Positions 12,145 to 22,644 of a DNA stretch of 64,000 nt are shown in pieces; position 1 is the stretch's first letter; every line of letters starts with the position of its first letter. This stretch comes from Chloranthus sessilifolius. Taxonomy: Eukaryota; Streptophyta; Magnoliopsida; Chloranthales; Chloranthaceae. Position numbers and translations under genes: made by a program. The notes beneath the pieces are model-generated. The model searched no databases and was not told where the DNA came from. It worked only from the letters and a program-made list of their open reading frames with translations. The stretch is taken from positions 60,300,104-60,364,103 of the forward strand of contig CM037587.1 of the NCBI GenBank assembly GCA_021018995.1. The letters run 5' to 3'.

Positions 12145-12360
12145 GGCGTACGTATTACATACGCCCAGCAAATTTTACCCCAGTTTGGTCAGGCGTATAT
12201 ATTATATACGCTTGGCATTTTTGGGCCAAATTTGGCTGGACGTATATAATACATACGCCCAACATAGGTAGGGCCCACCACGGGCACCCACCTTCTCAGA
12301 TCTCCTCCAGTTTTCATGAAAATCACTGTACATAAACTGATGTATGTAATATATACACCC
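12145..12360 (+). repeat. T1 palindromic tag array in the LTR
   Basis: Four near-palindromes of about 21 bp, with consensus core GCGTATATAATATATACGC, lie at 12145-12165, 12192-12212, 12238-12260 and 12338-12360, with short A/T-rich spacers. They sit 280-500 bp upstream of the TATA box. Confidence 0.9.
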
Positions 12361-12639
12361 AGCCTAGCTACAATAACTGTCATCAGATGCTCGAAATTCC
12401 TTCATCGGGTTTGACCTCTTGACCATCCCCTTGCTTGAGGTGGATGTCTTAAGGTTGGTTGCACTCCGTTTGAGCTTATATGCAACCCTTAAGTCACCTT
12501 TGGTCTCACCCCATCATCTGCCATTGAAACCGGTTCCCCAAACCCCTAGGACTCTAAAAACTTAGAAAACCTTAGATGGGAGATTACCTAATTGCTAAAC
12601 CAATTAGCTCTTAAGTAACCCTCTAACCCACCTTTTCTC

Positions 12640-12647
12640 TATAAATA
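12640..12647 (+). promoter_or_regulatory. TATA box of the T1 LTR promoter
   Basis: CTCTATAAATAGAG is a strong plant TATA context. It is conserved at the matching position of the inverted T3 LTR (37356-37363). Transcription would start roughly 30 bp downstream. Confidence 0.7.
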
Positions 12648-13373
12648 GAGAAGCCCCCCCTCTTCCTAAGGGTTGAAAAAATTAGGGTTGAAAGTTTTTG
12701 AGCTTGAGAGAGAGAGCCCTAGTGAGAGAAAGTTCTCTTTTATTTTTCATTCTTCAACCAGAATTCCAGCATGCTTAGTTCACCCCTTTCAATCCATTTC
12801 AACCATTAGATCACCCCTTTTTAGTCAAGCTTAGTCTCTAGCTTCACCTTACACTTCCCATCTACCGAATCCTAGCATTAGAATCCATTCTCCTACCATG
12901 TAAGCCATTTAAAGCCATCAGAAGTACACCAAAGCGAAGGTCTTCCACGATGCAACAAGGGCCCGTGAGCTCTGGCTCACCCCTCTCTTCCCCTACCTTC
13001 TTGGTGTTTCCTCCGTCCAAGGATTCAAGCCGTTACGCCGCCGAAATTTCGATTTGGCTCAAAGGTTGATAGGACCATATTGCCTTCGGGCAAGCGGAAG
13101 CTCCGCCCATTTATTTTTCATTTTGTCCATAGATAGAGACCGCTACGTGCGGGTTGATCGGGTGCCTAAACCCTTCCCGATCGATAACCAAAGCCCCTAC
13201 CCTAGAGTCTTTGGCAAAAATCGGTAAATCAGAGTCATATTTAGCACTTCGGTGCTCAAAATATTGATTTAAATGTTTCCCGGGTCACCAAAAGCTCTGG
13301 GTGGCGACTCTACATTCATTCCATCATGAACGCATCGTCGCGACGGGTTCGAGAGAATCCATGGTCGCACAAA

Positions 13374-13391
13374 TGGCGACTCTGCTGGGGA
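13374..13391 (+). promoter_or_regulatory. T1 primer-binding site, tRNA-Arg type
   Basis: TGGCGACTCTGCTGGGGA follows the LTR after AA. It is of the kind reported as complementary to a plant tRNA-Arg 3' end in Ogre/Tat elements. The T3 copy (36612-36629, minus) differs by one base. Confidence 0.75.
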
Positions 13392-14855
13392 AATCACCCA
13401 AGCGCTTCCCCTCTTGTTGGCCTTTTTTTTTTAAATCTTTACTAACCATTGCTATTTTTCTGATTTTTTGTTATTTTTTCCTTCATTTTTGTTGTTTTTA
13501 CTAACATACTCACCCCTACGATTCGGTCCTTTAAGGGCCTTAGCCGATTGGCGGGCCTACCTGCGCCTTTAAATTTTAGTTTTTACGGTTTTATCATTTA
13601 AGCCGCCTTAGCCGTTTGGCGGGCCTGCTCGCATCTACTTTCCACGTCATTTAAATTTCAGTCATTTACGAGCCTTAGCCGTTTGGTGGGCCTACGTGCG
13701 CTCTTTATTTTAGTCATCATATCTCACCGTTGAATTCCAGCCCGTTGAGGCGGCACGGGCTTGTCATCCCCGACCCAAACTTGGACTTAAACTCACTCTC
13801 CTTTAAAACTCTGTAATTAAAAGTGAACCAACAGTGTGGGGACATAATCAAATTTATTTTTGCGTGTTTTGGATAGTTTTCGGGGGGTTTAGGCACAAAT
13901 ATAACTTACCCAGTTCCCAGTAAGGTGGCAGCCCTAGTGGTGATGATCCTGAAAAGAATCACCCCTTCCAGTACCTAAGAAGGCGCTTGCACCGGAGGTA
14001 TATCGGTTGGGTTGCCAATTCCGATCAAGCCGCAAAACCCGCAATGGTGAGAGCGTAGACAGCCCGAATTCAGCCATGTATCCCTAGGAAGCGGAAAGGA
14101 GTGACCCGATAACATACACAGCAGTCCTCGGGAGCATCCCTCCCAGGAAACCAGCTCAAAAAGACTCATTTTGGGCTTGCTGTTCACTGTCAAACCAAGC
14201 TGAAAGAATAGTTTTTGCTAGGCATATATATTAAATACGCCCAACCAAAAATCCTCAGAAATACTCAGGCGTATATAATATATACGCCCAGTCAAAATCC
14301 CCAGATTTAAGCAAGGCGTATATAATATATACGCCCAGTCAAAATCCCCAGATTTAAGCCAGGCGTATATAATATATACACCCAGCCATATCTGCTTAGT
14401 TTTGATCAGGCGTATATAATACATACGCCTAGTATAAACTGGGTTCAAGTAGCCTGATCTAAGGCCCAATCCACCACCCAAGTTCCCCGATTAGCGGTCT
14501 TAGTGCCCGCAGTAGCCTCCTGCATTCTATAACACCCAATATGCTCCCGCCCAGTCAAAAGAAGGCGACTTCTCATTGATTTGCTCCGGGGGATCGGGTC
14601 GTTTGCATTGATTCCCTTACCTTCAATAGAACGAAAGGGTTCCCTTTCGCTTCTTCCGAAGTGTGTCGGATCCTGACGTGGGCCCTATTAAAGGTGCATA
14701 TATCACCCGAGACGGGAATTTTCCTAGGGCACCAGATCATCATTCATTTAAATAGGGGAGTTAATTTCCATTAAAAAAATCTAAATATATATATATATAT
14801 ATAAAGAAAAATCAAAAACCCAAATATATTATATATATATATATATACTTTTGGT
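13392..14855 (+). other. T1 leader between primer site and gag
   Basis: There is no credible ORF; a leader this long is normal for Tat elements. It has degenerate repeats of TTAGCCGTTTGGCGGGCCTAC (13540, 13605, 13680), the tag array (14221-14430), a block CAAAAGAAGGCGACTTCTC (14560) shared with T2, and AT-dinucleotide runs (14787-14802, 14826-14848) just before gag. Confidence 0.6.
14221..14430 (+). repeat. T1 palindromic tag array upstream of gag
   Basis: Five copies of the T1 palindrome lie at 14221-14241, 14268-14289, 14315-14336, 14362-14383 and 14409-14430, spaced almost exactly 47 bp start to start. Spacers are diverged copies of CAGTCAAAATCCCCAGATTT. The array ends about 425 bp before the gag start. 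Confidence 0.92.
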
Positions 14856-17766
14856 GTGATCGTCGCTATAGCGACCTCGAACCCAACCTGTAGAAAGAGA
14901 ACCAGGAAGGTATTCGGCCCTTACCCAAGACATCGATACAACACTCGTCAACAGATCATGTCGAGAGCCGATACATCCCCACCATCATTCCCATCCCATT
15001 CCCATGTAGGAGAAGACCCGATCTCCGACGCCTTCACCCAAACCCGGTTCGATGTCATGGGTCCATTTTGGGCGCCCATGTTCGCATCCACCCCATCTCC
15101 CTCCCTTACATTCTCCCAACATACCCCCATCTCATTCCCTACAGAAACCCCTCATTTCCCAACTGACCCATACATCCCCATCTCCCATCCATACACCCTT
15201 ACCGCACCCCCCTACTCCCAAAGACTCCATCGGGAGCCCCATCCCCCGCCTACCTCCCACGTCCCATCCTCCTCATCATCCATTCCCCCTACATCCTATG
15301 TCCCATCCACCTCATCTCACATGCCGTCCACAGCACATGGCCCATCCACATCCCAACATACCCCCCCTATTTACTCAGGTCATGTCCAACTTTTCCCAAG
15401 GTATGACCAGTAACCCACCATCTTCCGGAGCCATACATCCATACCCTCAAAGCATAATCATCAATACCCCCCATACCCGGGTCATGCCCAATTTCACCCG
15501 ACCCCCTCCATCCTTGAGTGGGCCATCACCCTCCACTCTCACACCAGAACCCATGCCCTCAATGGAGGACATGAGAATGATGTATGCCCTGTGGGCTGCC
15601 TCTCGGAGCCCTACATCCCAAACCCCATATCCAGGTCTCCAAAACCTCCATACCCCATTCTCTCATGACCATGCCCAACCACCCATCATTCATACCATCC
15701 AAAATCCCCCACATCAATCCCAGGCCCAAGCCCACTCATCTCAAGCCCAAACCCACACAAATCCATGGGCCCAAGCCTAAATATCTTTAGAACCATGGGC
15801 CCAGGCCAACTCCCAAACCCAAGCTCAGGCTCAGGCCCAAGCCCATTAGACCCAAGACCACTCCTCCCAGGCCCAAACCCATCAGACCCACGCCTAAAAC
15901 CCTCAAGGCTCATGGGCCTAAGCCCAAACCCATCAGACCCAGACCCAGGTCCAAAACCCTCAAGGCCCATGGGCCCAAGCCCAAACCCCACCAGACTCAG
16001 GCCTAAGCCCATCAGACCCAGGCCCAGTTCCAAGCCCCCAGGGCCCTTGCACCCAAACCTATCAAACCCAGGCCCAAGGTCCATCACCCCACACCCAATA
16101 CCCACATGACCCATTAGCCTAAACCCAAGAAGGCCCATTGGCCAAAAATCATACCAACCCCCACACCCAGGCCCAAGGCCCATCAACCCAAGCCTTTCAA
16201 AACCATCAAGCCCAAATCCATCAAACCCCAGGCCCATCCACCCACACTCATCAAGGCCTGTTCACGAACCCCTTACCCCTCCACCAGTACCCTTCATTCA
16301 CCTATACCCCTTACGCCCCCATCCCGCCTCCAACAGAAAATTCGATCCACTCCATTCCTCAAACCCACTCCTACATCATCCCGCCACATCAACCACCCCC
16401 ACCCCCAGAATGTGCACCCAGCTCAGCACATCATTCATCCACAAACCACTCATCCATTCATTCCTTCCCATCCCCTACAAACCTTGTGGCCCCACCAGGT
16501 CATCCAACCCATCACCCCCCAAGTCCAAATAGCGGACCTCGCCCCTCACCAGTACAATGACCAACAGTACGAGGAGGACGAGATCCACAACAGTGGAAGA
16601 GTTTCCAGCTTCGACCCTCCCAGGCCCACCATCGTCACACCCAGGGCCAAACAAAATGGGAGGAGGCGTCCCTTCAAAGATCAAAAGAATCGACCAAAGA
16701 AAGAGCAGATAGCGAATACAAAAGTAGCTGATGAAGATGGGAGGAGTAGAACTGCATTCGACAGACTTTTCAGACTTATGTCTGTTCTCGGATGTCCCCC
16801 TGCCACAGAAATTTAAGATGTCATCATTCAATAAATATGATGGCATTGGCAATCCCATCGCTCACTTAAAATCTTACTATGGGGATATGTGCTAGTACAG
16901 CGGAGATGAACGACTCCTCATCAAAGTGTTCCAAAAGAGTCTAATGGGCCTAACACTGAGATGGTTCACATCCCTAGAACCATCCATGATAAAAACTTGG
17001 AAAGCTTTAACACACTTATTCCAAGAACAATATGTCTATAACATGGACATAGAGCCAAGGAAGTCGGATCTGGCCCGTTTGAAGCAAAGACATGATAAAA
17101 CTTTCAGTGCCTACTTAGGAAGGTGGAGGGCATTGGCCGCCCAGGTGACCCACCGGATTCTCGATGATGAGCAGATTGAATTGATAACCAAGGGAGCTCT
17201 CCCAGTCATCGCAGATTTTTGGTATCAAGAATCGCTCGCCGATTTGGTCCGAAATGCCAACCGTTGCGAAGATGCCGTTAGAGAGGGCACGTTGGGAAAG
17301 AGCATGGCCAACGGATTGAAAAACTGCTGAACCAAGGATTGAAAGAAGACCAGAGACAGAGGTACAGAACATTGTTTACCCCCAGGCCAATACCGATGCC
17401 CCCCTGATACAACTCCAGGCTGCACAACCACCCCCAGCCCGTTTCGAGCAAGCACTAAGGCCAAACAACGGACCGAGAGCCCCATTTACCCAGGAACAGA
17501 TGAGAGCACGATTCGAACGGGTGTTCATGCCGTTGGGGCAATCTTTAAGTGTCTTATTGCCAGTGCTGTTACAAAAGGATCTGGTCAATTTACTCCAGCC
17601 TCGCCCACCACCCAATCCAATCCCGAGAAACTATGACCCGAACCTGCATTGTAACTTCCACCAGGGACCGGGTCACCCTACGGACCGGTGCTTCCCACTA
17701 AAGCACGCGGTCCAAGATTTAATAGAAGTAAGAAAAATTGTTCCCCCGCCGCTTCCTCAAGGGTAG
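14856..17766 (+). pseudogene. T1 gag, Tat-type, frameshifted
   Basis: It encodes the capsid polyprotein. The start MIVAIATSNP leads into a basic motif RKRTRKVFGPYPRHRYNTRQ also seen in T2. A long Pro/Ser/His-rich region follows, shifting frame near 15330 and containing a minisatellite (15765-16250). DQQYEEDEIHN (16560) is shared with T2. The gag core (16810-17330) has KSLMGLTLRWFTSLEPSM and SDLARLKQRHDKTFSAYLGRW. A C-terminal knuckle with C-H-H-C spacing, CNFHQGPGHPTDRCFPLKHA, is at 17650-17710. Stops or shifts occur near 15413, 15780, 16560, 16816 and 17330. The starting ATG is chosen by match to T2. Confidence 0.75.
15765..16250 (+). repeat. GC-rich minisatellite inside T1 gag
   Basis: Variable 18-33 bp units of the type CAAGCCCATCAGACCCAGGC give Pro/Ser/Gly-rich peptides such as GPSPNPSDPRPKPSRPMG in several frames. 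Expansion or contraction here would readily shift the gag frame. T2 has a shorter relative at 27715-27900. Confidence 0.8.
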
Positions 17767-17775
17767 AACTAGAAC

Positions 17776-18626
17776 ATGCATCAAGCCCCTCTACCACCGC
17801 ACCCAGGAGGCCCCAGGCCTAACATCCATTGGGTAGAAGAGGAAGAAGAAGAGTTTGACCCCTCGAATTACATCAGTAATCAAGAGGAGTTTTCATTTTC
17901 CAGGTTGAATAAGGACAAACCATTTGTGGGGGTGATCGAGCCATTCTATTTAGCTTATTACTTCCCCACCCCGACATACCAAGAGGAGCCCTTAGATTTA
18001 GGACAGTATTTTTCCACCCCCGCCCATGCCTATCATCCACGAACCCATCATCGCCCTACCATGCCACCCCATATACAAACCCTTCATATTCGTACCCCCC
18101 TGCTCCATCCGCTACCCCGTCATATCCCTATCACCCCGCTCCACCCGCACCTCCGACGTCTCCCAGTCACTACATCCCATGCAACATACCACTCATCCCC
18201 AGTTACCCCGTCTCACACCCCATCCCATAAGCACTTGATCCCACCCCACAACATTCGATCCCATCGCCCTCCGACCCCTCCATCCTAGTTACACTCCCAT
18301 CATCCCTTCGTTAATTTTCCCCCAATCCAACTCCACCCCCACCCAAACAAACAACTCCTCACCCACTACCCTTATCACCCGCTCCCAATCACCACTGGTC
18401 TTACCACGCCCAGGTAATACCTGTACAAGCCCCCTCCGTACCCACAAATCCAACCTCGCCAATTCCCGTCACTACCGTTCTGCCCCCTATTGGAGTCAAC
18501 CTGGTTGGACCCGAGAATTCGACGTACCCAGCCCAATCCTCCCCAGAATCACCATGCACTCCCTTCCTCATCTCGAAACCTGCCTATGACCCGCATCAAC
18601 TATCGTTAAGCTATGAACAGACGGAC
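17776..18626 (+). pseudogene. T1 gag-protease linker, Pro/His/Tyr-rich
   Basis: An acidic start, WVEEEEEEFDPSNYISNQEEFSFSRL, is followed by low-complexity Pro/Thr/His/Tyr sequence across frames up to the protease ORF. T2 has the matching acidic segment at about 29635-29690. No catalytic motif. The acidic-then-proline-rich layout is shared by both copies, so it belongs to the polyprotein. Confidence 0.5.
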
Positions 18627-19670
18627 ATGAATGCTGGTTGCAACCGAGAGGAGAGTGTTGAATTATTACCCGGTCAGGTAGGATTTCTACATAGTTGGAA
18701 GCATCGGGGGCCGTCAGAGGAGAAGAGAAGAAGAAAGAGCAGGCCGCAGGGAACCCCTTTGAGAAAATGGCTAGAGAGCACGGAGACACAGCTCAAGAGA
18801 ACACCCACACATAATACTGTGTGGGATTTGTTAATCACGTCCCCGCTTCACTTTCAAACCTTAATGGGAGCACTCAAAGACGCACATGTTTCCACTCACG
18901 TAACCGCAGATAAAGTGGGAGAAATAATCAGGCAAGTATTGGCCCTAAATGCCATCTCATTCGCTGATGTGGATCTGTCGCTCGAGGGGAACAACCACTC
19001 TAAGCCCTTGAATATAATAGTGGAAACAGGACACCTGGTGGTGCCGTTGGTCTTAATAGACAATGGGTCAGCACTAAACGTATGCCCTCTAAGGACGATA
19101 ATCAAAATTGGTGCAAATCCCAACACCTTCCTGCCATCCATAACAAGCACCAGGGGATTCAAAAACACAAGGAGAGAAATCATAGGAGAAGTAGAGCTCG
19201 AACTGATCACCGGGCCGAAAACCTCCACCATCCCCTTTCAGGTGATGGACATCAAGTCTACATTTAATCTACTGTTGGGCCGACCGTGGCTACATGAGAT
19301 CCGGGCAATACCATCAACTTTACACCAAAAACTTCGATTCATCTCAGAGGGAAGAATCGTCACCATCTTAGGTGAAAGCAGAGAAGACAGGCAGAGGAGC
19401 GCTCTTCATATTGAGAATCTGAAAGTGCTTAACATGCTGCACACATCAGATGACGCCGATCTCCATCGATTTGTGTATGACTTCTCAACCGTTACCCTCG
19501 GGTCAACTGAAAAAACCCCTACCAAAACTGGAAGAGGAATGGATGCAGCTGTGTTCATGCTCCACAAATGGGGCTACCAAAAAGGGAAAGGGCTGGGCCA
19601 GCACCTTCAAGGAAGAAGAGACCCGCTGGCTAAGGGCAAGAAACCAAATTCCCGGCCATGTGCCCATTGA
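18627..19670 (+). CDS. T1 aspartic protease with G-patch domain
   Basis: An open frame of 347 codons. The protease processes the gag-pol polyprotein. Its active-site segment PLVLIDNGSALNVCPL lies at about residues 143-158 and the conserved closing strand FNLLLGRPWLHEIRAIPSTL at about 213-232. D-N-G-S in place of D-T/S-G is seen in both T1 and T2. A G-patch follows (GMDAAVFMLHKWGYQKGKGLG, residues about 305-330), an RNA-binding motif known beside some retroelement proteases. The ATG at 18627 is simply the first in the frame; the real protein is probably part of a polyprotein. No internal stop, unlike its neighbours. Confidence 0.8.
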   Translation: MNAGCNREESVELLPGQVGFLHSWKHRGPSEEKRRRKSRPQGTPLRKWLESTETQLKRTPTHNTVWDLLITSPLHFQTLMGALKDAHVSTHVTADKVGEIIRQVLALNAISFADVDLSLEGNNHSKPLNIIVETGHLVVPLVLIDNGSALNVCPLRTIIKIGANPNTFLPSITSTRGFKNTRREIIGEVELELITGPKTSTIPFQVMDIKSTFNLLLGRPWLHEIRAIPSTLHQKLRFISEGRIVTILGESREDRQRSALHIENLKVLNMLHTSDDADLHRFVYDFSTVTLGSTEKTPTKTGRGMDAAVFMLHKWGYQKGKGLGQHLQGRRDPLAKGKKPNSRPCAH

Positions 19671-19793
19671 AGAAGAAGTCAGAGAGGCCAAGGAAAAGAT
19701 AAGAGCTGCGGCAGTCGCCAGGGCCAGAGGAATCAACCTGGAAGAAGAACTTCACGCTCGACCCCACATCCGTCAAACCTTTATGAGCGCGGG

Positions 19794-20081
19794 GTGGTAA
19801 AGATTGATTTGAATGGGGAGATGAGGGTAACCCCACACAAGCCCGCTTCCGCCCACCCCACCAACCCTTACATCATCCCCCCAGACCTCGAGGTGGACTT
19901 AGCTGCCCTCTCCTTATTTGAGGAGGAAGTCCCCCGGTCCACCCATCACTCTAGCATCGACCACTTTGGGCCCATCCTAACCATAGAGGGCAGGGTCCCA
20001 GAGGATCCCTCCGTAATTATGCTGAGGGAGGAACTGCAAGAGCCTACCGATGCCGCTTCCAACCGAAGAGTTAAAGGCTAG
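19794..20081 (+). CDS. T1 linker segment between protease and intron
   Basis: A 95-codon acidic segment containing NPYIIPPDLEVDLAALSLFEEE and STHHSSIDHFGPI. It lies between the G-patch and the predicted splice donor at 20091 and reads to a TAG 10 bases before it. No domain recognised. It is probably polyprotein sequence just upstream of the intron. Confidence 0.4.
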   Translation: MVKIDLNGEMRVTPHKPASAHPTNPYIIPPDLEVDLAALSLFEEEVPRSTHHSSIDHFGPILTIEGRVPEDPSVIMLREELQEPTDAASNRRVKG

Positions 20082-20090
20082 GCCTCGCAG

Positions 20091-20206
20091 GTAAGTAACT
20101 GGGCATCTTTGCCCCAACTCCTGGGAGCCGCCAAAGGCCGTGAATACGGCACCGGTTCTAAAAAAAAAAACAACCTGTCAAAAGTGAGGTTAGCCTCTGG
20201 GACACT

Positions 20207-20257
<51 letters not shown>

Positions 20258-20411
20258 CCACCTCACTAGGGGCTGACTTTAGAAAAAATGCAAAAAACCA
20301 TAAAAATAGAAAAAATACAAATTCCAAAAATATTGTCTTTTAAAATTCTCAATAAAATTAAAAATAATGTCGTGATACCCGTCCCGCGTGACGCCGATCC
20401 CTTTCCTGTAG
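20091..20411 (+). other. Predicted intron between protease and RT (Ogre-type)
   Basis: The donor is a perfect CAG|GTAAGT at 20091. A candidate acceptor CTTTCCTGTAG ends at 20411, preceding EIQEEVGVTSLDEEG, which leads into RT. The interval has a 42 bp TA-dinucleotide run (20213-20254) and no coding similarity. Ogre-group elements are known to splice an intron at this place. The acceptor is inferred. Confidence 0.5.
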
Positions 20412-22030
20412 AAATACAAGAAGAGGTAGGAGTCACGAGTCTAGACGAGGAAGGTCAAATCGATGAGCCCCCTAATGAGCTCCTCAAACAATTTGTCGAT
20501 TTTGAGCATGGCCCTCCCCGATCGTCGAAGAGATGGAGGACGTCAATTTGGGCACCAAAGAGGCCCCTAGAATCACCAAAATCGGAACATCGCTGTCCCC
20601 TGCTGAGAGAAAAGGTATGATAGACTTTATTCGGACATACCAAGACATCTTCACATGGTCGTATGAAGACATGCCTGGTTTGAATACCGATCTGGTTGAG
20701 CATGAGTTGCCACTCTACCCTGATATTAAGCTGGTTAAACAGAAGCTGAGATGCCTCCGACCTAAATGGATGTTGAAGGTGAAGGACGAGGTCATTAAGC
20801 AGTATGATGCAAGTTTCCTCATGGTATCCAAGTACCCGTAATGGCTGGCCAATATCGTCCCCGTACCGAAGAAGGATGGGAAGGTTCGAATGTGCATTAA
20901 TTTCTGAAATTTCAACAAGGCAATTCCTAAGGGTGACTTTCCATTACCACACATTAATATCTTGGTCGATAACACTGCTAGGCACGAAATGCTCTCATTC
21001 ATGGATGGATTCTTGAGCTACAATTAGATTAAGATGGCAGAGGCCGACCGAGAAAAGACTGCGTTCATCACTCCCTGGGGTACCTTCTGTTACAAGGTGA
21101 TGCCATTCGGGCTCAAGAATGTCGAGGCAACCTATCAGAGAGCAATGACGGCCCTGTTCCATGACATAATTCACCGAGAGATCAAAGTGTATGTCAACGA
21201 CCTGATTGCCAAATCACCGAAAAGGGATGACCACCTGGTAAACCTCCAAAAGCTGTTCGAGAGGTTGAGAAAGTACAGGTTGCAGTTGAATCCCTAAAAG
21301 TGCACGTTCGGCACTATGTCAGGAAAACTGTTAGGCTTTATTGTCAGTAGGAGAGGGATTGAGGTCGATCCGACCAAGATCAAGGCCATCACTGAAATGC
21401 CACCACCGTCTACAAAGAAGGAGGTCAGAGGCTTTTTTGACAGAGTCCAGTATATCAGCCGGTTCATTACACAGTTAACTCCGATATGTGCACCGATCTT
21501 CAAGCTATTAAGAAAGGATTCACCAGTTGAGTGGAATGATGACTGCCAAGCTACATTTGACAAGATCAAAGGTTACCTCTTAAATCCTCCAGTATTGGTA
21601 TCACCTGTACCTGATAATGTACCTATCCACGATAGAGTTTTCCATGGGCTGTGTGTTAGGGCAGCATGATGAGACAAGAAGAAGAGAGCAGGCCATCTAC
21701 TGCCTGAGCAAAAAGTTCACTGATTATGAGACGCGCTATTCTCAACTTGAGAAGGCATGCTTAGCGCTCGTATGGGCTACTCAAAGACTTTGACACTACC
21801 TGTTATCCCAGGCCGTTCTACTTCGAGCACAGATGGATCCGTTGAAGTACCTGTTCAAGAAACCTGCTCTCACTGGTCGAACTGCACGATGGCAACTACT
21901 TCTCTCCGAATTTGACATTACTTATGTCACCAGAAGTCGATCAAGGGGCAAGCACTCGCTTATCATCTTGCTGAGAACCCTCTGTCGGACTATGAGCCTC
22001 TAAAGACTGAATTCCCTAATGAGGACATCC
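20412..22030 (+). pseudogene. T1 reverse transcriptase and RNase H
   Basis: It copies element RNA into DNA. The entry DIFTWSYEDMPGL (20650) is followed by IVPVPKKDGKVRMCI (20855), DFPLPHINILVDNTA (20935), VMPFGLKNVEATYQRAM (21100) and the active-site box VYVNDLIAKS (21190). The box should read Y-V-D-D, so a catalytic Asp is replaced by Asn. The connection (KCTFGTMSGKLLGFIVS) and RNase H segments (QAIYCLSKKFTDYETRYSQLE, 21690) follow. Stops at 20839, 20906, 21025, 21296 and 21791, and frame changes near 20530 and 21660, make it inactive. Confidence 0.85.
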
Positions 22031-22035
22031 TGTTC

Positions 22036-22644
22036 ATGACTGAAGAAGATACGGAGGAAACAGAGGAGTCCTGGGTAATATACTTTGATGAGGCATCGCA
22101 TGTTGAAGGCCAAGGAGTTGGCGCCATTCTTATCTCACCAAGAGGATCGCATGTACCCATCTCAATCAAGTTGAACTTCCCATGCGCCAACAATATGGCT
22201 GAGTACGAAGCCTGTACAGCTAGTTTACAGGTGGCTCTTGATCTGAATATAACTCACCTCAAGGTCTTTGGGGATTCACTGTTAATCATATGCCAGACCA
22301 ACGGAGATTGGAATACCAAGGATGAGAAGCTGATCCAGTACCATGAACATCTTGAGGGTCTGATAACCTGCTTTGAGGAAGTCACCTTCTCCTATGTGCC
22401 ACGAACAAGAAATCGGTTTGCTGATGCCCTGGCTACCCTAGCCTCTATGGTTGAGATTTCGTACGGGGTTGAGATGAAATCGATCATGATAGAGCAGAGG
22501 GACGGACCGACATTCTGTCACCTGATCGAGGGATCTACCGAGTTAGATGATGAGCCACCCTGGTTCTCAGACATCAAGAATTTCCTCGAGACTCGAACTG
22601 TCCCTGAAGGAACATCGAATGTAGACAGACGCACCATCCAGTGA
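22036..22644 (+). CDS. T1 second RNase H (archaeal-type, Tat lineage)
   Basis: An intact 202-codon segment. It carries WVIYFDEASHVEGQGVGAIL (first catalytic Asp at about residue 20), NNMAEYEACTASLQ (Glu), KVFGDSLLIICQ (Asp) and RFADALATLASMV (last Asp), so all four metal-binding acids are present. It degrades RNA in RNA-DNA hybrids during reverse transcription. Having a second RNase H between the ordinary one and integrase is diagnostic of the plant Tat lineage. It continues in frame into integrase after a TGA at 22642. The ATG is probably internal to a polyprotein. Confidence 0.85.
   Translation: MTEEDTEETEESWVIYFDEASHVEGQGVGAILISPRGSHVPISIKLNFPCANNMAEYEACTASLQVALDLNITHLKVFGDSLLIICQTNGDWNTKDEKLIQYHEHLEGLITCFEEVTFSYVPRTRNRFADALATLASMVEISYGVEMKSIMIEQRDGPTFCHLIEGSTELDDEPPWFSDIKNFLETRTVPEGTSNVDRRTIQ

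Larger units (their letters stand above)
11738..13371 (+). repeat. 5' LTR of T1
   Basis: TGTAGACACCC marks the left end. GGTCGCACA at 13371 is two bases before the primer site. It contains a palindrome array (12145-12360), a TATA box (12640), and the block CTCTGGGTGGCGACTC shortly before its end, which recurs in the T3 LTR. It is flanked on the left by unrelated sequence without a polypurine tract, as expected for a 5' LTR. Confidence 0.85.

Noticed and set aside
14221-14430. CRISPR-like array: five ~21 bp near-palindromic repeats at regular 47 bp spacing
   Set aside because: This is plant DNA, the spacers are copies of one another rather than unique, and the same motif occurs elsewhere in the element. 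It is a tandem repeat with a palindromic core.
15686-16237. 183-codon minus-strand Gly/Leu/Met-rich ORF
   Set aside because: Antisense shadow of the GC-rich gag minisatellite; it repeats with the same period and has no splice or start context.
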